From positions 1-60,794 of the forward strand of contig JAFIFY010000091.1 in assembly GCA_020831765.1 (NCBI GenBank): a DNA stretch of 60,794 nucleotides, given 5' to 3'. The notes beneath the pieces are model-generated. The model searched no databases. It was not told the origin of the DNA and worked only from the letters and a program-made list of their open reading frames with translations. This DNA comes from Phycisphaeraceae bacterium (GTDB lineage Bacteria; Planctomycetota; Phycisphaerae; Phycisphaerales; Phycisphaeraceae). Below, in pieces: positions 56,077-60,794 of the stretch (positions within the stretch are counted from its first letter, which is position 1; each line of letters begins with the position of its first letter). The position numbers and the translations under genes were made by a program.

Positions 56077-56169
56077 ATGGCCCAATCGGCAGATCGGACG
56101 GGCAACTTCTTCAACTCGGCCTGGTTGTCGAGAACCCGGAAGATGCCTTGAGCAACTCGCATGACCAAA

Positions 56170-56976
56170 TTAGACGTGACCGACCGTATCCGCGGGATGA
56201 AGGTGGCTTTTTCCCAACCATCTCCTCACGATACGGCGGGCTTCGGTTCCGACGAAGCGGACAAGTGATCCACAGTATTTGTGCATCACAAGGCGAATCC
56301 GGAAAAAGTTGGAACGAATCGCCTTGATACGTGACTCCAAGGTGGCGTATTCGAAATCAATCAGAACACTCTGGCCGGATTTCGTGATCAAGACGTTCTT
56401 CCCATGGAGATCGTTGTGCGCGATTCCCCGCCACGACATTCGCCAGAGTGTGAGGCAGAGCCGTCCAGTGATCCGAAGCAGGCCTATTGGCCCGAACGTC
56501 ATATTCGCGACCCGCGATCCGGCAATATAGGGATAAATCATGACCTCGACATCACCGCCCCGCCCATGCAACAAGGGCGTCGCCACGCCCGGAATTCCAG
56601 CGCATTGCCGCCGGATGCGATAGTCCCACTCCAGGCCATCCTGTCGCTGATCCGGACGCCACGATTTGTCATGAATCCATATTTTGTAAACCAATCGCCC
56701 GTCAGTATAAAGACGCCGACTGGTGGACTTGTTCGCCTTAAGCAACCTGACATCGGACAATTGGAGTGTATTGAGCACAACCTGCCACCGCGAATCGTCC
56801 GCAGGCGGCTTACGGGAATTATCGGAGCGAACCGCCTGATCCGTCGAAGTCGTATTCGCTTCATCTTCGGCCGCGGCCGACGAGATCATGCTTTGATCCA
56901 AGCGGCTTAGCCGCTGGAAAAAGTCCTGTCGCCAAGCGGCATCTGGTCTGAATTGAACTGTATCCACATCTTCCAT
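56170..56976 (-). CDS. Protein kinase-like (LPS/RIO-type) protein
   Basis: The 268-residue protein has an N-terminal polar region of about 85 residues and a kinase-like core. VYKIW contains a probable beta-3 lysine K98, RGIAHNDLHGKNVLI contains the catalytic loop H187-N-D189 with N194, and LIDFEYA carries D207 of the metal motif (DFE in place of DFG). This fits the RIO/Kdo-kinase or aminoglycoside kinase-like group that phosphorylates surface sugars as well as proteins. The base composition is lower in G+C than the neighbours. It lies, in reverse orientation, between two copies of a promoter module and may have been inserted there. Confidence 0.75.
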   Translation of the reverse strand: MEDVDTVQFRPDAAWRQDFFQRLSRLDQSMISSAAAEDEANTTSTDQAVRSDNSRKPPADDSRWQVVLNTLQLSDVRLLKANKSTSRRLYTDGRLVYKIWIHDKSWRPDQRQDGLEWDYRIRRQCAGIPGVATPLLHGRGGDVEVMIYPYIAGSRVANMTFGPIGLLRITGRLCLTLWRMSWRGIAHNDLHGKNVLITKSGQSVLIDFEYATLESRIKAIRSNFFRIRLVMHKYCGSLVRFVGTEARRIVRRWLGKSHLHPADTVGHV

Positions 56977-57317
56977 CGAGCAAGCCTGAAAACGCTGGTG
57001 AATACCACGTTTAGCACAATGCCACAGCGGCCAACCAAGTGCCGGGACGCCTTCACCCGCCAACCCCGGACGTGCCGAACACCCCAGCGCGCTACCCTAA
57101 AACCACTATCGGCTGCTTGACGGCAAAGAATACATCATGTCGGCGGCATGCGGAAGTCGGGCAACGCTCGCCCTGGGCGACGAAAGCCCTCCATACCCAT
57201 CATAATCGACACAGTCCGGGACTTTCGCGCCGGAGGCCCGCCATGCAAAGGGGCCCATGACCAGCGCGGCCGGACGATCATCCCCGGGACGATCGGTGAC
57301 TACGGCTGGTAAATGGA

Positions 57318-57374
57318 GTTTTGATTTCAGCTCCGGGGCGGGTAGACTACGGGGCTTGGCATCACCGTCGCCCG
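57318..57374 (+). repeat. Promoter module, copy B of a 57-bp direct repeat
   Basis: This copy matches copy A at 48 of 57 positions, 1298 bases to the right. It contains the rpsR promoter. The rest of 56977-57317 has no recognisable gene. Confidence 0.75.
57321..57348 (+). promoter_or_regulatory. Promoter of rpsR
   Basis: TTGATT, 16 bases and TAGACT, with 76 bases from the -10 to the rpsR ATG. The match in copy A shows that both hexamers are in the conserved part. Confidence 0.65.
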
Positions 57375-57424
57375 GGCATGCCAGAGGTGGCTCGGGCTGG
57401 TAACTCATGACGGAGTATTGAATT

Positions 57425-57664
57425 ATGGCAGAGTTTTCGCGATTTCAAAGTGGGCCGACCAAGGTCAAGACCAAGGCCAGCACCGGCCGGTACTACGTGG
57501 ACTACAAGAACGTGGAAGTGCTCCGGCGGATGCTGACGCCCAACGGCAAGATCCTCAGCCGCAAGCGCACCGGCCTCGATGCCCGTGAGCAGCGCATGGT
57601 CGCCCAGGCTATCCGCCGCGCCCGCTACATGGGCCTGCTCCCGTTCACCTCGGCAACGGTCTGA
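57425..57664 (+). CDS. rpsR: 30S ribosomal protein S18
   Basis: S18 binds with S6 to the central domain of 16S rRNA on the platform of the small subunit. The 79-residue protein has the family core YKNVEVLRRMLTPNGKILSR followed by KRTGLDAREQRMVAQAIRRA and RYMGLLPFT. It is of normal length and lacks the zinc-binding cysteines of C+ forms. GGAG lies nine bases before the ATG. In most bacteria rpsR is next to rpsF, ssb and rplI; here it stands alone behind its own promoter. Confidence 0.95.
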   Translation: MAEFSRFQSGPTKVKTKASTGRYYVDYKNVEVLRRMLTPNGKILSRKRTGLDAREQRMVAQAIRRARYMGLLPFTSATV

Positions 57665-57781
57665 TTGACTCATCAACCGGCATCCGGTTCGGCGGCAAGG
57701 CGACATCAACCGCTTATCGCCGGGCTGCTGCATGCGCGATCGGGCCTTGCAGGCGGCAAACGCGGCGGAAACTTCCCGTGC

Positions 57782-58336
57782 TTACTCGCCTTCCCGCCTG
57801 ATTTTCCGCTCCTTGATCGGCTTGGCCGGATTGCCGGCGACGACCGTCCAGGGCGGGACATCCCGTGTAACCACCGCACACGCTCCGACCACCACCCCTT
57901 CGCCAAGCGTCACACCCGGCCCGACAAACGCCCGCGCGGCGACCCATGACCACGAGCCGATCGTAATCGGACGAGTGATCAGGTCATGCGTCGGCGAGGT
58001 AAAGTCATGTGAAGCGGCGCAAAGATACGCGCCCTGACTGATCGTCACCTTGTCACCAATCGTGATTTTGTCAACTGAGTAACACTCAACGCCTTCGGCC
58101 AGGGCGACCAGTCTGCCCATGTGCAGATTCCAGGGTGCCCATATCCGGCACGACGGATGAATCTTGCAGCCCTTGCCAATCGTCGCGCCAAAGAGCCGAA
58201 GCAGGAAACGGCGGTAGCCATGCAACGTGAAACTTGGCGTGGGACGATACAGAAGCAGGCAGGCAATGTTCCAGAGCATACGGGCGGCCTTCGACCGCAG
58301 GCTCAACTTGTTCTGATAGGGTTTGACCTCAAGCAT
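57782..58336 (-). CDS. WcaF-like hexapeptide-repeat acetyltransferase
   Basis: The 184-residue protein has an N-terminal helix pair (LSLRSKAARMLWNIACLLL) and a left-handed beta helix built from hexapeptide repeats (IGKGCKIHPSC, ITIGDKVTISQGAYLC, VGPGVTLGEGVVVGACAVVT), ending GNPAKPIKER as in WcaF and related enzymes. ASHDF carries the probable catalytic histidine. It would move an acetyl group from acetyl-CoA to a sugar of an exopolysaccharide. Its start overlaps the upstream pyruvyl transferase gene by eight bases, so both are translated together. Confidence 0.9.
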   Translation of the reverse strand: MLEVKPYQNKLSLRSKAARMLWNIACLLLYRPTPSFTLHGYRRFLLRLFGATIGKGCKIHPSCRIWAPWNLHMGRLVALAEGVECYSVDKITIGDKVTISQGAYLCAASHDFTSPTHDLITRPITIGSWSWVAARAFVGPGVTLGEGVVVGACAVVTRDVPPWTVVAGNPAKPIKERKIRREGE

Positions 58337-59459
58337 CGATTCTTGCCAATGTTTCCTGAAGGAACCGATTGCCTGATGCCCGCAATTCGCTGATTCGAGG
58401 CATCACCGCATCCCAATCGATCGCCCGCTCCAGAATCGAATCGACCGTCGTTTCCCCGGAAGGGTCCAGCCAGCGATCCATCAGCCCCATCTGCTCCAGC
58501 AAAGCGGTGAGCCGACCGCTAAGCGATCGTTTCTTGCCATCAAGGCCAATGGCGACGAAAGGCTTCTGGAAGAGGATACAGAATACGGTGCCATGAAACG
58601 AATTGGTCACCACAAAACGAGCGCGTCGGATATGGGCAAGCCAATCGCCGGGGGAAAGCGTTCGCTGCTCAGCATCGAGTTTCCACCGCTGATGGGGATT
58701 GAATGGCGTGACGGCTTTGATCTTGAGTTTTTCGCCAAATTTGTGAATCAACTCGCCAATCAACCCCTGACCGCGAAGAACATACGCGAACAAAAACTCT
58801 TCGGATTCCGCCGTTCCCATGATCCGGCTGTAATCGTTAAGCAGAAACGTCGGATCGGGCGTGAGGATGGCTTTACGCCCCGTCAATCGATCGATCAGAT
58901 CGATTCCCGACTGCTCCCGCACGCCAAGATCATCCATCTGAAGCAGCAACTCCCGCAACCGGGGGTGATACTCCTCTTCAATGTCCGAGCGGCCGAAGCT
59001 CGCGGCGTAAGCGATCTTGCGAACCGACGGCGGGGCAAACGCGGCGAAATACGCCGGATCAAGCCCGTAACGCAGTGGTGGGTTCCATATCTGGTCGCTC
59101 CCACAAACCACCGCGTGATATTGATCGGCGACATGCCGCAATTCATCATGGGACGTGAGCGTCCGCTCCGAGAGAATCAGATGCTGACGCTGGAACTCGG
59201 TGAATTGATCGGCAAAACCCCGGCTCAGCAGTTTTGTCTTGAGATTCGCCCACTTGATGAAGAGCACCTGGGCATTGATCTTGAGGTTGCGGCGAGAGGT
59301 CGGAATCCGCAACCGCCCGCCGTGCGTCATGTATCGAGGGCGGTAATCAATCAATTCGGCATCATGGCCGAGGGACCGCAAATGGGCCATCAATGCATAT
59401 GCCTGCATGACAGCGCCATAGTTCTCAGCGAAGTGAAAGGTGAGAATTCCAATCTTCAT
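58329..59459 (-). CDS. Polysaccharide pyruvyl transferase family protein
   Basis: The 376-residue protein begins MKIGILTFHFAENYGAVMQA, the usual first strand and loop of this family, with VVCGSDQIWNP, YAASFGRSD, LTPDPTFLL and ARFVVTNSFHGTVFCILFQK (a GT-B-like sugar-nucleotide site with the SFH motif) as further landmarks. Members add a pyruvate ketal from phosphoenolpyruvate to sugars of capsules and secondary cell-wall polymers. The start at 59459 is preferred to an ATG at 59513 on family grounds; neither has a good Shine-Dalgarno. It is followed in overlap by the acetyltransferase gene. Confidence 0.9.
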   Translation of the reverse strand: MKIGILTFHFAENYGAVMQAYALMAHLRSLGHDAELIDYRPRYMTHGGRLRIPTSRRNLKINAQVLFIKWANLKTKLLSRGFADQFTEFQRQHLILSERTLTSHDELRHVADQYHAVVCGSDQIWNPPLRYGLDPAYFAAFAPPSVRKIAYAASFGRSDIEEEYHPRLRELLLQMDDLGVREQSGIDLIDRLTGRKAILTPDPTFLLNDYSRIMGTAESEEFLFAYVLRGQGLIGELIHKFGEKLKIKAVTPFNPHQRWKLDAEQRTLSPGDWLAHIRRARFVVTNSFHGTVFCILFQKPFVAIGLDGKKRSLSGRLTALLEQMGLMDRWLDPSGETTVDSILERAIDWDAVMPRISELRASGNRFLQETLARIDA

Positions 59460-59542
59460 TGGCAATCTGGGCGACACTGCGCATCCTGGCGGGTGGGACG
59501 AACCGAGATTCATGGTGCGAGAGTTTCAGCGAGGTTCATCAA

Positions 59543-60550
59543 CTAGGCTGAATGGACAAATAGAACCTCCGAAAGCGGCGGCCGCGGGGAAGGAGCGGCA
59601 AACTTGACCGAAGGGTTCGGCCTTCCAAAGCTTATCAGCATAAGCAGCCTTTCTGAATCGGGAATCCCACCGCATCGCCGCAGTCGGCGTTCCTTCGAGT
59701 TACGGAAGGCGATGTTCAGCGGGCATGCCGCCAGCCCTCGCGCATGGAGTGCTAAGAGAAGGTTCATCGCGAATAGACTGCCATCAATGTAATCTTGATT
59801 TCGTGAACTGCTGGCACTCCAAGCAGTGATTTCAGATGTGACGACAAAAAGGTTTCTTACCTCGTTGCTGAAGCCCGACGTGCCCCCCTGTATCGCCAAC
59901 AACTCCCGAATCTTCGCTTCATCCTGATAAAGATGCAAATTTGGCGACTGACGATTACACTGCGAAGGGGCCTGTTGCGCCGCCCTAACTATCAACTCCA
60001 CTTCCTTCAAGGGTATGACCTCCGGCAGATAGCTTCTACTGCTAAAACGTGACCGGATGAACTCCAAGTAGCTGAATCGTCGATCAGCAATCGATTCAAA
60101 AACCGTGGAGATATCGCGAAGACTGAATCCGGCACCGACTTTGTCCCGAAGGAATTTTTCGTTCCAGAGTTCTTGAAAATGCGCAACCTTTTCAATCCAC
60201 GGATCTGTAAGCTTTCGCTCGGTATGAAACCTCAGGTACTCATGGATGGCATGCATCGACATCTGGATGCTGAAATCAGCCTCATTCTTGGGGTAATCCA
60301 TCACCATCTCATGGAGAAGTTGGATATTCGCCTTGCCGAAGAACGGCCGCGGCTGCGCCAACGAAAGACCTTTTTCGACCGTGTGGGCAGTGAGAATAAT
60401 GTCAAAAAACAGGCGACGTTCTTTGGGTGCCAGCGGCGAACCTTTCCCATACCTAATAAAACGATAAAAATCCTTGATGTATTCAACAGGCAGTAGTGCC
60501 AACGACAATGCCTGCTGAAGTTTCCATTTTGTCAACGGGTTCATCATTCC
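59543..60550 (-). CDS. Nitroreductase family protein
   Basis: About 335 residues. The C-terminal part holds an FMN-binding nitroreductase domain (RSRFSSRSYLPEVIPLKEVE, then AAQQAPSQCNRQSPNLHLY and the C-terminal GRPNPSVKFA); the first 150 residues are helical and contain TAHTVEKGLSLAQPRPFFG. This long form is often found in polysaccharide loci beside pyruvyl transferases, as it is here. The start is unsure (60550, 60547 or further upstream at 60625 or 60685). G+C is visibly lower than in most of the window, suggesting transfer. Confidence 0.82.
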   Translation of the reverse strand, partial: GMMNPLTKWKLQQALSLALLPVEYIKDFYRFIRYGKGSPLAPKERRLFFDIILTAHTVEKGLSLAQPRPFFGKANIQLLHEMVMDYPKNEADFSIQMSMHAIHEYLRFHTERKLTDPWIEKVAHFQELWNEKFLRDKVGAGFSLRDISTVFESIADRRFSYLEFIRSRFSSRSYLPEVIPLKEVELIVRAAQQAPSQCNRQSPNLHLYQDEAKIRELLAIQGGTSGFSNEVRNLFVVTSEITAWSASSSRNQDYIDGSLFAMNLLLALHARGLAACPLNIAFRNSKERRLRRCGGIPDSERLLMLISFGRPNPSVKFAAPSPRPPLSEVLFVHSA

Positions 60551-60648
60551 GTTTTCCGCAAAGATTCCGGGCCAAGGGTGTGCCCAAGGCATTCGGAAAT
60601 ACCTGAGTCTCGACAGGCTCACCATCGGATGCGTTTGAAGAGAAAATT

Positions 60649-60658
60649 CCCCCCCCCC
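60649..60658 (-). repeat. Homopolymer tract of ten G (minus strand)
   Basis: Ten consecutive C on the plus strand, about 100 bases upstream of the likely nitroreductase start and 23 bases past the stop of the gene at the window edge. Such tracts slip during replication. Confidence 0.9.
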
Positions 60659-60681
60659 GCTCGACGGTTCCGCATCCCGTC

Positions 60682-60794
60682 TCAATCCAGCGGCCGCAGC
60701 GGCGGCGCGAGCCCCGCGGCGGGTCCGGGCACGAAGCCGAGTTCGCGTAGCCGATTCGCCGCCGTCTGGTTTTCTTCATCCAGGAACAGCACGT
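60682..60794 (-). CDS. C-terminal end of a gene cut by the window edge
   Basis: A minus-strand frame enters from the right edge and ends with TGA at 60682-60684. The visible 36 residues include DEENQTAANRLRELGFVPGP and end in LRPLD. Codon use is G+C-rich, unlike the nitroreductase gene that follows. No family can be named from so short a piece. Confidence 0.5.
   Translation of the reverse strand, partial: VLFLDEENQTAANRLRELGFVPGPAAGLAPPLRPLD

Noticed and set aside
56023-56170. A gene driven by promoter copy A
   Set aside because: No frame with a start, ribosome site and plausible product follows before the convergent kinase-like gene.

Overview
The window is GC-rich bacterial chromosome and looks like Planctomycetota, most likely class Phycisphaerae. 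The evidence is a 23S-5S rRNA pair with no 16S gene beside it, two secreted proteins with PEP-CTERM tails (IPEP, hydrophobic helix, RRRR), an archaeal-type ApgM phosphoglycerate mutase, large secreted proteins of unknown function, and scattered core genes (atpC and rpsR each without their usual partners). The assignment rests on gene content; no 16S sequence is available here. Starts were chosen from Shine-Dalgarno spacing and family N-termini, so several lie inside the longest open frame.

Layout. 1-4.7 kb: a cut-off membrane protein, an enolase-superfamily enzyme, purE-purK, a flavin-reductase-like protein and a membrane protein. 4.7-10.8 kb (minus strand): a 1221-residue beta-propeller/HEAT-like protein, then ugpC-thiE. 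11.2-15.0 kb: the rRNA unit (minus), with two tandem promoters, a 16-bp processing stem and a strong terminator. 15.4-24 kb is the most accessory stretch: a SLAC1/TehA channel, a PEP-CTERM protein, an intact IS3-family element with a 3-bp target duplication, and a divergent pair made of a GH-A glycosidase and a large secreted protein. 24.1-29.2 kb: an orphan atpC and a coupled mrdA-rodA-rsmG operon for cell elongation. 29.2-35.4 kb: a glycosyltransferase-methyltransferase operon, a second PEP-CTERM protein, SRPBCC and FHA proteins, and a 3'-nucleotidase-like phosphatase. 35.4-41.8 kb: two divergent Rrf2 regulators, WecA-like and GT4 glycosylation genes, a methyltransferase and a secreted protein. 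41.8-50.2 kb: a minus-strand run of AsmA-like protein, quinone oxidoreductase, DegT aminotransferase, MlaF, MlaD and ApgM. 50.5-55.9 kb: a membrane-anchored possible regulator, a cation efflux protein, an SDR and a PcrA/UvrD helicase. 56-60.8 kb: a kinase-like gene between two copies of a 57-bp promoter module, rpsR, and a surface-polysaccharide modification operon preceded by a ten-base G tract.

Themes. Many genes serve the cell envelope: elongasome, lipid-linked sugar synthesis, MCE/AsmA lipid transport, exported PEP-CTERM proteins and polysaccharide decoration. Translational coupling through ATGA or TTGA overlaps is frequent. I found no CRISPR array, prophage, toxin-antitoxin pair or tRNA gene. 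The items most worth following are the MCE/AsmA cluster without a permease, the duplicated promoter module around the kinase-like gene, the G10 tract before the polysaccharide operon, the paired Rrf2 regulators with palindromes, and the orphan atpC.
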